Positions 10,106 through 19,427 of a DNA stretch of 64,000 nt are shown one piece after another. Where the stretch lies: assembly GCF_007747655.1 (NCBI RefSeq), contig NZ_CP036274.1:2232001-2296000 (forward strand), written 5' to 3'. The stretch is from Anatilimnocola aggregata (GTDB lineage: Bacteria; Planctomycetota; Planctomycetia; Pirellulales; Pirellulaceae). The translations under genes were made by a program, and so were the position numbers. The notes beneath the pieces were generated by a model. That model worked only from the letters and a program-made list of their open reading frames with translations. It ran no database searches and had not been told where the DNA came from. The number at the start of each line of letters is the position of its first letter. Position 1 is the stretch's first letter.

Positions 10106-10453
10106 ATGAAAATCAACCACCTCCACGAGTCCTTACTTTTGTTTTCTGTATCCGCAGTCGTGGCAATGGTTCTGTGTTATGCAGACCCGTTGCAAAAGAA
10201 GTCTCGCCAGGCAATCCTCCTAGTTGAGAATATGTGCTGCGACCTCAGAGCTGGGGATGTGGCAAAAGAGCTAAGCAAGGTCACCGGAGTAACTTCAACG
10301 AGGCAATCCATCGCAGACCGCGAGATCCAGATTACAGTTCATGGAGATGCTCCGGTACTGCACGCTTCACTCTGGAGTGCCGCTGAGAAAGCCCGCGTAC
10401 GGCCAGTGAAACTGATCGTGGACGGTCGAGTCATAGCGCAGCAGAATGACTAG
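10106..10453 (+). CDS. Small HMA-like membrane-anchored or secreted protein
   Basis: A 115-residue protein with an N-terminal hydrophobic segment (about residues 8-25). An HMA-like domain follows: VENMCCDLRAGDVAKELSKV, then ITVHGDAP and SLWSAAEKARVRPVKL. As in the first paralogue the loop has adjacent cysteines (MCC). The segment SLWSAAEKARV aligns with IWEAAERAKV and IWDAAQRAQI of the two genes before it. AAAGG precedes the ATG. Three copies in a row suggest tandem duplication and divergence in a metal-handling role. Confidence 0.7.
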   Translation: MKINHLHESLLLFSVSAVVAMVLCYADPLQKKSRQAILLVENMCCDLRAGDVAKELSKVTGVTSTRQSIADREIQITVHGDAPVLHASLWSAAEKARVRPVKLIVDGRVIAQQND

Positions 10454-10536
10454 TGAAAGCAATCGTGCAGCGCCGATGGCGAATATGGCCGCTAGCGGCG
10501 GCCAAGGAACAACATCAAATCACGGAAGGAATTTCG

Positions 10537-10710
10537 ATGCGTAACTCAGTGAAGTTTTTGTTCGTCTGTGGTCTCCTCTTGGGAGCTTTGGGGCTGAGCG
10601 GCTGCGCTACTGAATCGGGCTCCTTAACCTGGAATCCGTTCAGCGGCAGTCGCACCGGCAGCAGCAGTTCCGGCAGCAGCAGCGGCTGCGGACCTGGTTG
10701 CAACCATTAA
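10537..10710 (+). CDS. Tiny lipoprotein with Ser/Gly-rich tail
   Basis: A 57-residue lipoprotein. The signal peptide MRNSVKFLFVCGLLLGALGL ends in a lipobox LSGC. The mature part has about 35 residues, dominated by Ser and Gly, and ends CGPGCNH, which could bind a metal. ATG at 10537 has GGAAGGA 8 bp upstream; earlier in-frame starts would have no signal peptide. The family is unknown. It closes the HMA-like gene cluster. Confidence 0.6.
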   Translation: MRNSVKFLFVCGLLLGALGLSGCATESGSLTWNPFSGSRTGSSSSGSSSGCGPGCNH

Positions 10711-10746
10711 GACTCAGCTAATCGACATTAGCTCCGGTAAAGGCAA

Positions 10747-11076
10747 TCACTGGCGTGGCGCGAACATGATCAACGCCATGCCAGACAGGCAAAGTGACAC
10801 CCCAACATAGTCCGCAGTCGACGGTCGAATACCGTCGACAAGCCATAACCACAGCAACGCAACCGAAATATAAACACCGCCATAAGCGGCGTAGACGCGC
10901 CCGGTCGCAGTAGGATGCAGGGTAAGAAGGTATGCAAAAACTGCCAAGCTGATCGCAGCGGGTACCAGGAGCCAGGGCGACTTGCCCTGTCGCAGGCATA
11001 AGTAAGGCAGGTAGCAACCAACGATTTCCGCAATTGCCGTAATCGTGAAGAGCGCCGCCGTTGTAGCCAGTTGCAT
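10747..11076 (-). CDS. ynfA: YnfA/UPF0060 family membrane protein
   Basis: A 109-residue, four-helix membrane protein of the YnfA (UPF0060) family. Family features visible are [20 protein letters not shown] near the N-terminus, [12 protein letters not shown] in the middle and the C-terminal [17 protein letters not shown]. The length matches the family (about 108). The start at 11076 was chosen for the AAGAGGT site upstream and the family N-terminus. The family is related to small multidrug-resistance transporters and is linked to efflux. It is transcribed away from the P-type ATPase gene, with 68 bp between the start codons. Confidence 0.9.
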   Translation of the reverse strand: MQLATTAALFTITAIAEIVGCYLPYLCLRQGKSPWLLVPAAISLAVFAYLLTLHPTATGRVYAAYGGVYISVALLWLWLVDGIRPSTADYVGVSLCLSGMALIMFAPRQ

Positions 11077-11144
11077 AGTGCGTTGTACCTCTTTTCTTTG
11101 CCGCGATCTCAAGCCCAGCGATCATTGCTCGAAACGATTCTAAC

Positions 11145-13325
11145 ATGACTCGCTACTTCAAGATTCGCGGGATGGACTGTGCCGAAGAGGTAGCCATCCT
11201 CAAAGGCGAAATTGGTCCGTTGGTTAGCGGCGAGCAGAACCTGACGTTCGACGTTCTCAATGCTCGAATGGTAGTAACGGTTCCAGAGGACCAGGTCGCC
11301 ACAGCGGAGATTATCAAAGCTGTTGCCGGAACCGGCATGACCGCCGACGTTTGGCGGGAGGCGAAGGGAGACGAGCCGGCAGTGAGTTTTTGGTCGCGCA
11401 ATGGGCAAACAATTCTCACTGTCGCTTCGGGGATACTTGGCCTACTTGGTTTCGCGTTTCAAGTCCAAGCATCCGGAAGCATTGCTGCCGCTTTTGGCTT
11501 TGCTGAGCAGGCGGGGCCAGTTGCGACACCGATTCTCGCGAAGTTGTGTTTCAGCCTAAGCATCCTCGCAGGTGTCTGGCATTTTCTGCCGAAGGCGTGG
11601 TATTCCCTCGCGCGCTTCCGGCCAGACATGAATTTGCTAATGACCGTCGCGATCGCTGGTGCGGTCACGATTGGCGAATGGTCGGAAGCGGCGACAGTTG
11701 CTTTGTTGTTCTCCGTGTCGCTGTTGCTCGAATCGTGGAGCGTGGGACGTGCGCGCCGAGCGATTGCCGCACTGATGAGTTTAGCTCCGCCAACGGTCAG
11801 GGTAGCTGGAAAAGACGGAGCCGAGCGGGAGGTTCCACCTGACCAAGTCAACGTCGGGGATCTTTTCCTAGTTAGGCCCGGCGAGCGGATTGCATTGGAT
11901 GGCGTCATCGCTCAGGGAAGCAGCGACGTGGATCAGGCTTCGATCACGGGCGAAAGCGTGCCGGTCAGTAAATCGCCAGGTGCTGAAGTTTATGCCGGCA
12001 CCATCAACGGCGACGGCGCTTTGCAGGTTACCTCGACGAAGGTTACCAGCGATACGACGCTGGCCCGCATCATTCGCATGGTCGGCGATTCGCAATCGAA
12101 GCGTGCTCAATCGGAACAGTGGGTAGAGACGTTTGCTCGTTACTACACTCCCAGCGTCATGGTGGCAGCGCTCGCAGTACTTGTCATGCCGCCGCTCCTG
12201 TTGGGCGGTCAATGGCACGTCTGGTTTTACAACTCGCTCGTGCTGCTTGTCATCGCCTGCCCTTGCGCGCTTGTGATCTCCACGCCGGTGAGCATCGTCG
12301 CTGCCATTGCAACCGCGGCGCGTCAGGGGGTGCTGATCAAAGGGGGAGTGTTCGTTGAGGTTCCCGCTCATCTCAAAGCCATTGCCCTGGATAAAACAGG
12401 CACCCTGACAGAGGGCAAGCCTGCTGTGGTTGAGGTTGTGCCGTTAAATGGGCATTCGGAAGAAGAGCTGTTGCAGCGAGCTGCAGCGATGGAGTCACAC
12501 AGCGATCACCCACTGGCGGTCGCGATTATGCGTTATGCTGCCGAAAAAAAGGTCGTGGCGGCAGCAGCAGAAGAATTTCAGATTCTGCAAGGCAAAGGAG
12601 CCACTGCCAAATTCGAGGGTCGGTTATTTTGGTTGGGAAGCCATCGCTACCTGGAAGAACGCAAGCAAGAAACGCCTGAGATTCATGAGCGGCTCGAAGC
12701 AATGTCTAGTGCTGGCCGCTCGGTGGTTGTGATTGGCAACGAGAATCACGTCTGCGGCATGATCGCCCTGGCCGATCAGGTGCGCCCTGCTACGGCGCAG
12801 GTCATCACTGCTTTACGCAACCATGGCATCGAGCATGTCATCATGCTGACCGGCGACAATCAAGCGACGGCTTCCAAGATTGCAAAAGCGACCGGCATCG
12901 ACGAGTTCCGTGCCGAACTGCTCCCCGCTGACAAGGTAAACGCGATTGAGGAACTGTTGAAGAAGTACGGCCAGGTCGCGATGGTTGGCGATGGGGTCAA
13001 CGACGCACCCGCGCTTGGCCGCGCAACACTCGGAATCGCAATGGGCGCGGTAGGCAGTGACGCAGCCATTGAAACAGCCGACGTAGCTCTGATGAGCGAC
13101 GATTTGTCGAAGGTCGCTTGGCTGATTGGGCATTCGCGAAGAGCACTAGCCATCATCCGCCAAAACATTTTCGCGTCCCTGGCAATCAAAGTTCTATTCG
13201 TCGTCCTCACCTTAGCTGGATTTGCTTCACTTTGGGCCGCCATTGCGGCCGATGCGGGCGTTTCCATTCTCGTCGTGTTAAACGGCTTGCGACTCTTGAA
13301 CGGTTCTCCCGCGAAAGGTGGATGA
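11145..13325 (+). CDS. Heavy-metal P1B-type ATPase (Zn/Cd/Pb class likely)
   Basis: A 726-residue metal-exporting ATPase. An N-terminal HMA-like domain (residues 1-70) has GMDCAEEV. Transmembrane helices follow, with the CPC metal site in VIACPCALVIS (about residue 374). The actuator loop has SITGESVPVS, the phosphorylation site is DKTGTLTEG, the HP motif is SHSDHPLA, and the hinge is MVGDGVNDAPAL. The CPC motif and DC-E metal loop fit the ZntA/CadA class, but copper cannot be excluded from sequence alone. It pumps metal from cytoplasm to periplasm, where the RND system encoded next could take over. Confidence 0.93.
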   Translation: MTRYFKIRGMDCAEEVAILKGEIGPLVSGEQNLTFDVLNARMVVTVPEDQVATAEIIKAVAGTGMTADVWREAKGDEPAVSFWSRNGQTILTVASGILGLLGFAFQVQASGSIAAAFGFAEQAGPVATPILAKLCFSLSILAGVWHFLPKAWYSLARFRPDMNLLMTVAIAGAVTIGEWSEAATVALLFSVSLLLESWSVGRARRAIAALMSLAPPTVRVAGKDGAEREVPPDQVNVGDLFLVRPGERIALDGVIAQGSSDVDQASITGESVPVSKSPGAEVYAGTINGDGALQVTSTKVTSDTTLARIIRMVGDSQSKRAQSEQWVETFARYYTPSVMVAALAVLVMPPLLLGGQWHVWFYNSLVLLVIACPCALVISTPVSIVAAIATAARQGVLIKGGVFVEVPAHLKAIALDKTGTLTEGKPAVVEVVPLNGHSEEELLQRAAAMESHSDHPLAVAIMRYAAEKKVVAAAAEEFQILQGKGATAKFEGRLFWLGSHRYLEERKQETPEIHERLEAMSSAGRSVVVIGNENHVCGMIALADQVRPATAQVITALRNHGIEHVIMLTGDNQATASKIAKATGIDEFRAELLPADKVNAIEELLKKYGQVAMVGDGVNDAPALGRATLGIAMGAVGSDAAIETADVALMSDDLSKVAWLIGHSRRALAIIRQNIFASLAIKVLFVVLTLAGFASLWAAIAADAGVSILVVLNGLRLLNGSPAKGG

Positions 13326-13411
13326 AATACGAAGCTCGCAATTTGGTCGGTATTGACTAAACCCCAGTCCTGGCCAACAATCGAGAGCAAATCGTCACCC
13401 TGCACTACCTT

Positions 13412-13795
13412 ATGCACTCCATCACCACTTTGCTTTCGATCGCCGCGTTCAGCCTGCATATCCTGCTAGGCTGTAGTTGGCATATTGCGCATGGTGCCAG
13501 CGAAGTGCATGGCTCGGGTGAGCATTCCCATGCGCACCACTTGCCGTGTTCCGGTCACTCAGAGCAGCAGTCAGACTCCCTGCCGACATTACCTGACAGT
13601 TGCAGCGTGCAGCATTGCGTCTATTTGCCGGCCGGGCAAACGGAAATATCTCCTGCCAACGATGTAGCAGTGGTGCCCGTAAACGACCAAATCGTATGCG
13701 GCCAAGCGATTGCAATCGTTCATGAGCAGTTTGAAATTGGTCTTTTTAAGCCGCATGTGCGCAGGCATTCGGCACTTTGCCATTTCTTGAACTGA
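13412..13795 (+). CDS. His/Cys-rich secreted protein before the RND operon
   Basis: A 127-residue protein with a hydrophobic N-terminus (ITTLLSIAAFSLHILLGC, possibly a lipobox). A His-rich section follows (HIAHGASEVHGSGEHSHAHH), with scattered cysteines (PCSGHSE, CSVQHC). The stop lies about 140 bp before the RND adaptor start. Short His-rich secreted proteins at this position in metal-efflux operons are plausible periplasmic metal buffers (inference). I do not recognise a named family. Confidence 0.6.
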   Translation: MHSITTLLSIAAFSLHILLGCSWHIAHGASEVHGSGEHSHAHHLPCSGHSEQQSDSLPTLPDSCSVQHCVYLPAGQTEISPANDVAVVPVNDQIVCGQAIAIVHEQFEIGLFKPHVRRHSALCHFLN

Positions 13796-13933
13796 TTCTT
13801 GCTATCCAAGCGGCCACTCGATTTCGAGTCTACTCGGCTGCATCTACTTTGGATTTGCAATCAGCCCCTACATCGCGCTTTCCATTCGTCGGCGCGTTTT
13901 TCCAGTCAACGCTCTTTCGCAAAGGCGCGGCCC

Positions 13934-15355
13934 ATGGCGCAAACAAATTCTCCATCGCAATCGACGCCCGCTGCTTGGGCGCGCTGGACTCCGTTCGCGA
14001 TCATTGGATTGATCGCGGTGGCGGCGTTCGTGACTTATCCACAGTGGGAACCATCAGCCAGACCTTGGCTGGCAAAGATTTTGCCGGTCACCGCAGGTGA
14101 GACGGAGAAGGGCGAGGAAAAGCATGAGGAGGCTGGTCACGCTGCTCACGGAAGTAGCGATTCGATTGAACTCAGCCTGCAAGGCCGCAAGAATATCGGA
14201 CTGACGGATGAGTTCATAAAGCCGGTGAAGTTGCAGCCGTTCACCAAATCGATCCGTGTGCCTGGCATCGTCGTGGAGCGCCCAGGACGTTCTGTTATTG
14301 AAGTCACGGCCCCCTTCACGGGAGTCGTAACTCGAATTTATCCCACTGAGGGCGAGGCACTTGAACCGGGCCGCAAATTATTCGACCTTCGGTTGACGCA
14401 TGAAGATCTAGTGCAATCACAAGCCGATCTGTTACAGACGACGGCTGAGCAAGAGGTTACGGACAAGGAAATCACGCGACTGGAAAAACTGGCGGCCGAT
14501 GGCACAGTTCCCGGCAAGCGGCTACTCGATCTGAAATATGAAAAAGACAAAAGTGACGCTGTCCTCCGCGCCCGACGCCAAGCCCTGATCTTGCATGGCC
14601 TTTCTGAAGCTCAAGTCAATGCCATCGTACAGAAGCGCGAATTGTTTAAGGAGATGACTGTTACCGTCGACAATGTCGCCGCCGACGGCAAGCGAAGTCC
14701 ATCCGGAGGCCTTTTTCAAGTGCAGAGCATCAAAGTATCCCAGGGACAGCAGGTGGATGCCGGCGACACGCTCGCGGTGCTCGCCGATCACGCGGAACTT
14801 TACATCGAAGGGGAAGCATTCGAACGCGACGTGGCGGACCTCAACCGAGTGGCGGAGCGCCAGGCTCCGATCGCCGCAGTATTGGAGACGGATGGTGACA
14901 AAGGTGAAATCATCGAAAACCTGCACTTGCTGTACTTGTCGACAAAGGTTGATCCCGCCAAAAGAACCCTCGACTTCTACGTCACGCTCCCAAATCAACC
15001 GCAGAGGGATTCCAAGTATGAGGACGGGCGCCGATTCATTGCTTGGAAGTATCGTCCCGGCCAACGAGTGCAGCTCGAAATCCCCTTAGAAGTTCTTCCG
15101 AATCGTATCGTGTTGCCTATCGACGCCCTCGCTCAGGATGGCACGGAAACATACGTTTTCACGCCAAACGGAAAAGGCTTTGAACGTCGTAGCGTGCACG
15201 TGGAGTATCGCGACCCCCGGCACGTGGTAATTGCCAATGACGGATCTGTCTTTCCAGGCGACATGGTTGCACTGACAGGTGCCCAACAGTTGCAAGTTGC
15301 AATCAAGAACAAATCTGGCGGCGCTCCCGACCCGCACGCCGGACATAGCCACTAA
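13934..15355 (+). CDS. RND efflux periplasmic adaptor (CusB/CzcB family)
   Basis: A 473-residue membrane-fusion protein. An N-terminal membrane segment (about residues 18-35) is followed by a His-rich linker (HEEAGHAAHG). The barrel-sandwich segments are VTAPFTGVVTRIYPTEGEAL and the GLFQVQSIKVSQGQQVDAGD half, with a helical hairpin between them. Beta-barrel domains complete the protein, and the tail ends DPHAGHSH. ATG at 13934 was chosen over an upstream TTG because it puts the membrane segment near the N-terminus. It links the pump at 15378 to an outer-membrane channel; the TolC at 7501 is a candidate, since none lies next to it. Confidence 0.9.
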   Translation: MAQTNSPSQSTPAAWARWTPFAIIGLIAVAAFVTYPQWEPSARPWLAKILPVTAGETEKGEEKHEEAGHAAHGSSDSIELSLQGRKNIGLTDEFIKPVKLQPFTKSIRVPGIVVERPGRSVIEVTAPFTGVVTRIYPTEGEALEPGRKLFDLRLTHEDLVQSQADLLQTTAEQEVTDKEITRLEKLAADGTVPGKRLLDLKYEKDKSDAVLRARRQALILHGLSEAQVNAIVQKRELFKEMTVTVDNVAADGKRSPSGGLFQVQSIKVSQGQQVDAGDTLAVLADHAELYIEGEAFERDVADLNRVAERQAPIAAVLETDGDKGEIIENLHLLYLSTKVDPAKRTLDFYVTLPNQPQRDSKYEDGRRFIAWKYRPGQRVQLEIPLEVLPNRIVLPIDALAQDGTETYVFTPNGKGFERRSVHVEYRDPRHVVIANDGSVFPGDMVALTGAQQLQVAIKNKSGGAPDPHAGHSH

Positions 15356-15377
15356 CGCAGGAAGCGAAAGCAGAACT

Positions 15378-18300
15378 ATGCTCAACTCAATTATCAAAAT
15401 GGCGCTGCGTTACCGCTTGATTACGATCGCGCTGGCGCTCGTAATCACGGTGTACGGCAGCTATGAAATGTATCAACTGCCCATTGATGTGTTTCCCGAT
15501 TTGAATCGCCCGCGAGTAACGGTCATGACGGAAGCCTTGGGGCTTGCTCCGGAAGAAGTGGAAACACTAATTACGTTTCCTCTGGAGTCTTCGCTGAATG
15601 GAGCAACAGGTGTGCAGGCCGTGCGCAGCTCGTCGGGCGTGGGCCTCTCTGTGATCTACGTGGAATTTGCTTGGGGCACCGACATCTACGTCGATCGTCA
15701 AATCGTTGCCGAAAAACTGGCATTAGCCGCCGACCGGTTGCCCAAAGGGGTGAAACCGCAAATGGCTCCCATTTCGTCAATCATGGGGCAAGTGATCCAG
15801 ATTGGCGTTACCAGCGAAGGAAACAAGACCGATCCGATTGAGGTTCGCACGCTCGCCGACTGGGTCATTCGACAACGGCTGCTAACCATTCCGGGCGTCG
15901 CTCAGGTGATCACGATGGGGGGCGGCCGCAAACAATACCAAGTGCTAGCCAATCCCAGTGAAATGTTAAAATACGATGTGACGCTTGAAGACATCGAGAA
16001 GGCTGTGGCCGGCAGCAACAGTAACGCTACAGGTGGCTATCTGGAAGAGGGCGGCCAGGAGTTGCTCGTACGCTCGATGGGCAGACTGCGCAACATCAAA
16101 GACATCGATAAGGTGGTCGTGAAAGCGGGCACCGACCGTTCGATCTTACTGAATCAGGTCGCCACTGTTCGAGAAGCCGCCCAGGTAAAGCGCGGCGACG
16201 CCGCGGTCGATAGTTCGCCAGCGGTGATGATCATCGTCTCCAAGCAACCCGGCGCTGACACGCGTCTGCTGACTACGAACGTCATCAACGCTTTGGCAGA
16301 CCTGCGCCTTTCGCTGCCGCCTGACTTGAAAATCAATGCCGAAGTCTATCAACAAAAAGAGTTCATCGACCTGAGCATCCACAATGTCATCGAAGCGCTT
16401 GTTGTCGGCGGTGTGTTGGTGGTGATCATCTTATTTGTATTCCTGCTCAACTTTCGCACTACGTTCATCACCCTGACCGCAATCCCACTTTCGATGGTCG
16501 TGACTGGCCTGATCTTCAAGTGGTTTGGCCTCTCGATTAACACGATGACTCTCGGTGGTCTGGCGGTAGCCATCGGCGAACTGGTTGATGATGCGATTGT
16601 CGATGTGGAAAACATTTTTCGCCGCTTGCGCGAAAATAAACATAGTCCGAACCCGAAGTCGGCGCTGCGAGTCGTGTACGAAGCCAGCAGCGAAGTCCGC
16701 AATTCAATTGTCTTCAGCACCATTCTGGTTGTGCTGGTCTTCATTCCGCTGTTCGCGCTCGGCGGCATGGAAGGGCGACTTTTCACTCCGCTGGGCGTCG
16801 CCTATATCGTCTCCATCATTGCGTCACTCTTCGTATCGCTCACTGTCACTCCCGTACTGTCCTATTGGTTGCTGCCGAACGCAAAATTCATGGACCACGA
16901 GCAAGATGGCCTGCTATTGCGCGTGCTCAAGTGGGTCGCTGGTTTTGCTATTCGAATAAGCGTTAAGCATCCCTGGCCGATTCTGGGAACAGTTGCCGTG
17001 GCCGTTGCCATCAGCATATTCACCGTGACGCAACTCGGCCGGGATTTTCTCCCACCGTTCAACGAAGGGAGCGTACAAGTCAATGTGCTGCTCCCGCCGG
17101 GCACTTCGTTGGCCACTTCAGATCGCATAGCGAAGATGGTTGACGATCGAATCGGCAAAATCGAAGGAGTGCTGGCCTATGGCCGCCGCACCGGCCGCGC
17201 GGAGTTGGATGAACACGCAGAAGGGGTGAACGTATCGGAGATCATCATCAGCTTCGATCCGAAAGCACACCGGGGCCGCGAGGAAGTTCTGGCCGAGTTG
17301 CGCGAAGAACTGACCCAAGTGCCGGGGGTTGTTATTGCCGTTGAGCAACCGCTAGCTCACTTGATCTCACACATGCTCTCGGGGGTTAAGGCACAGGTAG
17401 GTATCAAGCTCTATGGCGAGGATTTGGAGGTTCTGCGTCGTACTGCGGAGGAGATGAAAGCGGCAATGACAGATGTCCCTGGTGTGAAGGATCTAATGGT
17501 CGAGCAGCAAATCGAAATTCCGCAATTGCAAATCGAACTCAATCGCGATCAACTCGCCCGTTACGGTCTGACGCCGGACTATGTCAATGAGTTCATCGAA
17601 ACGGCGATGAACGGACGAACCGTCTCCGAGATCGTGCTCGGCGAACGGAAATTCGATCTCGTCGTGCGGTTAGACGACGAGCACCGTCAGAACTTGAATG
17701 AGATCGGTCGCCTATCGCTCAACTTGCCGGCGGGTGGGCGCATTCAACTTAGCCAGGTGGCCACGATTCGCCGCGGCAGCGGTCCCAATACGATCAATCG
17801 CGAGAACGTGCGACGACGAATCATCATTCAGTGCAACACGGCCGATCGCGATCTGAATAGCGTGGTAACGGATATTCAAAAGAAGCTGGCTCCCATTCAG
17901 ACCCGGCTGGCGAAGGACCACCCCGGTTATCTCATTGAATACGGCGGTCAGTTCGAGAGCCAACGCAATGCGACGCGGATGATTGGCTTGCTGAGCCTCA
18001 TTTCACTCGCGGCGATGTTCCTGGCACTCTATACGCTCTTCGGTTCCACAAACCTTGCACTGCAGGTTCTATCCGCCTTGCCGATGGCTGCAATCGGCGC
18101 AGTCGCGGCACTGGTGATTACCGGTCAATCTCTGACCGTCGCCAGCATGGTTGGTTTCATTTCACTATCGGGTATCGCTTCGCGTAACGGCATCTTGTTG
18201 ATCGCGCACTATTTACATCTAGTCGAGCACGAAGGGGAACAGTTCACCCCGGAAATGATCGAGCGGGCGGGCAAGGAACGCCTTGCGCCGATGCTTATGA

Positions 18301-18584
18301 CGGCACTGACCGCGGGAATTGCGCTCGTGCCACTGGTGCTCGCCGCGGGTGAGCCCGGCAAAGAGATTTTGTATCCCGTGGCGACGGTCATTATGGGTGG
18401 ATTGATCAGTTCGACATTGCTCGACTTTTTTGTCCATCCCGCGCTCTTCTGGTGCTTTGGTCGCAAAGAAGCAGAGCAACATTTGCACGATTCTGACGAA
18501 GATGAACTCGATTCTGACGACCACACCGTACCGGTTACTTCTCCCGCTTCATCTGTCGCTGCTGGAACAGCCGTTCACACTTGA
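15378..18584 (+). CDS. Heavy-metal RND efflux pump (CusA/CzcA family)
   Basis: A 1068-residue inner-membrane proton antiporter with two sets of six helices and two large periplasmic loops. Family segments are LPIDVFPDLNRPRVTVMTEA near the N-terminus, GELVDDAIVDVENIFRRLREN in helix 4 with the acidic residues of the proton path, and GFISLSGIASRNGILLI near the C-terminus. The length fits CusA/CzcA (about 1040-1070). The C-terminal tail is acidic and contains His. ATG at 15378 was chosen because it gives the usual N-terminus (MLNSIIKMALRYRL). It follows the adaptor by 22 bp. The substrate (Cu/Ag versus Zn/Cd/Co) cannot be fixed from motifs alone. Confidence 0.93.
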   Translation: MLNSIIKMALRYRLITIALALVITVYGSYEMYQLPIDVFPDLNRPRVTVMTEALGLAPEEVETLITFPLESSLNGATGVQAVRSSSGVGLSVIYVEFAWGTDIYVDRQIVAEKLALAADRLPKGVKPQMAPISSIMGQVIQIGVTSEGNKTDPIEVRTLADWVIRQRLLTIPGVAQVITMGGGRKQYQVLANPSEMLKYDVTLEDIEKAVAGSNSNATGGYLEEGGQELLVRSMGRLRNIKDIDKVVVKAGTDRSILLNQVATVREAAQVKRGDAAVDSSPAVMIIVSKQPGADTRLLTTNVINALADLRLSLPPDLKINAEVYQQKEFIDLSIHNVIEALVVGGVLVVIILFVFLLNFRTTFITLTAIPLSMVVTGLIFKWFGLSINTMTLGGLAVAIGELVDDAIVDVENIFRRLRENKHSPNPKSALRVVYEASSEVRNSIVFSTILVVLVFIPLFALGGMEGRLFTPLGVAYIVSIIASLFVSLTVTPVLSYWLLPNAKFMDHEQDGLLLRVLKWVAGFAIRISVKHPWPILGTVAVAVAISIFTVTQLGRDFLPPFNEGSVQVNVLLPPGTSLATSDRIAKMVDDRIGKIEGVLAYGRRTGRAELDEHAEGVNVSEIIISFDPKAHRGREEVLAELREELTQVPGVVIAVEQPLAHLISHMLSGVKAQVGIKLYGEDLEVLRRTAEEMKAAMTDVPGVKDLMVEQQIEIPQLQIELNRDQLARYGLTPDYVNEFIETAMNGRTVSEIVLGERKFDLVVRLDDEHRQNLNEIGRLSLNLPAGGRIQLSQVATIRRGSGPNTINRENVRRRIIIQCNTADRDLNSVVTDIQKKLAPIQTRLAKDHPGYLIEYGGQFESQRNATRMIGLLSLISLAAMFLALYTLFGSTNLALQVLSALPMAAIGAVAALVITGQSLTVASMVGFISLSGIASRNGILLIAHYLHLVEHEGEQFTPEMIERAGKERLAPMLMTALTAGIALVPLVLAAGEPGKEILYPVATVIMGGLISSTLLDFFVHPALFWCFGRKEAEQHLHDSDEDELDSDDHTVPVTSPASSVAAGTAVHT

Positions 18585-18620
18585 TTTTCAGTTTTTGTTA
18601 CCCGTTTTCAGGAGATTCTC

Positions 18621-19121
18621 ATGATTCAGCGTTGTTTTCACCCGGCTTGGATGTTGGTTTTTGGCTTGGCGTTCACCTTAACGGGTTGCCCTGCAAAGCC
18701 GGCTGCACCGCCCGCCGCCGGACCAAAAGCCGAGGCGCATGCCGAAGAAGGCCCGCACAAAGGACATTTGATCGAACTCGGCGAAGAAGAGTATCACGCC
18801 GAATTGATCCATGAAGATGCGACCAAGACCGTGGCCATCTATCTGCTGGGCGCTGATGCTAAGACCGCCGTCTCAATTCCCGATACCGAGATCATGCTGA
18901 ATCTGGTCGTTGCTGGCACACCAATGCAGGCCAAGCTGACTGCGGAAAAGCAACCGGGCGACCCCGAAGGGCAGGCCTCGAAGTTCGCGATCGTCGATGA
19001 AAAGGTCCTCGAAGCTCTGGAAGCCCCCAAGACCACTGGCCGCCTCAACGTGACGATTGCCGGCAAGAGCTACAGCGGCAACGTCGAACACGAAGGGGAC
19101 CACGGGCACGATAAGAAGTAG
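18621..19121 (+). CDS. Lipoprotein trailing the RND operon
   Basis: A 166-residue lipoprotein with signal and lipobox FTLTGC, a Pro/Ala-rich linker and a His-containing segment (EAHAEEGPHKGHLIELGEEEYHAELIHED). A beta-rich domain follows, and the protein ends in a His-rich tail (VEHEGDHGHDKK). A CAGGAGATT ribosome-binding site precedes ATG. The histidines at both ends of the mature part suggest metal binding near the efflux pump (inference). It lies 36 bp after the pump gene and is probably the last gene of that operon. Confidence 0.78.
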   Translation: MIQRCFHPAWMLVFGLAFTLTGCPAKPAAPPAAGPKAEAHAEEGPHKGHLIELGEEEYHAELIHEDATKTVAIYLLGADAKTAVSIPDTEIMLNLVVAGTPMQAKLTAEKQPGDPEGQASKFAIVDEKVLEALEAPKTTGRLNVTIAGKSYSGNVEHEGDHGHDKK

Positions 19122-19427
19122 GTCGAAGCATTAGGGACGCCTCGCGCATGGTGCCGCGCTCCGCTCCTCTCGCTAGGGTGGCCGCCCGCCAAAAGGCGTC
19201 AAAACAAAGACGGTATTCAGCATTCGATTCTGGTTTGCTCAAGGCGAGAAATGGAGTTCTCGCTTTATCATGCGGGGTTTGCTTTGGTCGAGAAGTCAAA
19301 TCGCAGGGGCATCGACAGCGAGATTCTCATCGATTCGCAATCGGAGCGATGCCACTGCACCTCGTCTACGATGCACGTTTCACAGTCGTTGCTGTGAGGC
19401 GAGGATCATCGGACTCCCGAGTGACAA
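19122..19427. other. Intergenic region after the metal operon
   Basis: No gene recognised. It holds the hairpin at 19244-19266 and no other structure that I can support. ORFs on both strands in this stretch lack SD sites and family features. Confidence 0.5.
19244..19266 (+). terminator. Possible intrinsic terminator of the metal-efflux operon
   Basis: A 7-bp perfect stem (19244-19250 with 19257-19263) with a 6-base loop, followed directly by TTT and an A/T-rich stretch. It lies about 120 bp after the lipoprotein gene. The T-run is short, so termination is plausible but not certain. Confidence 0.4.
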
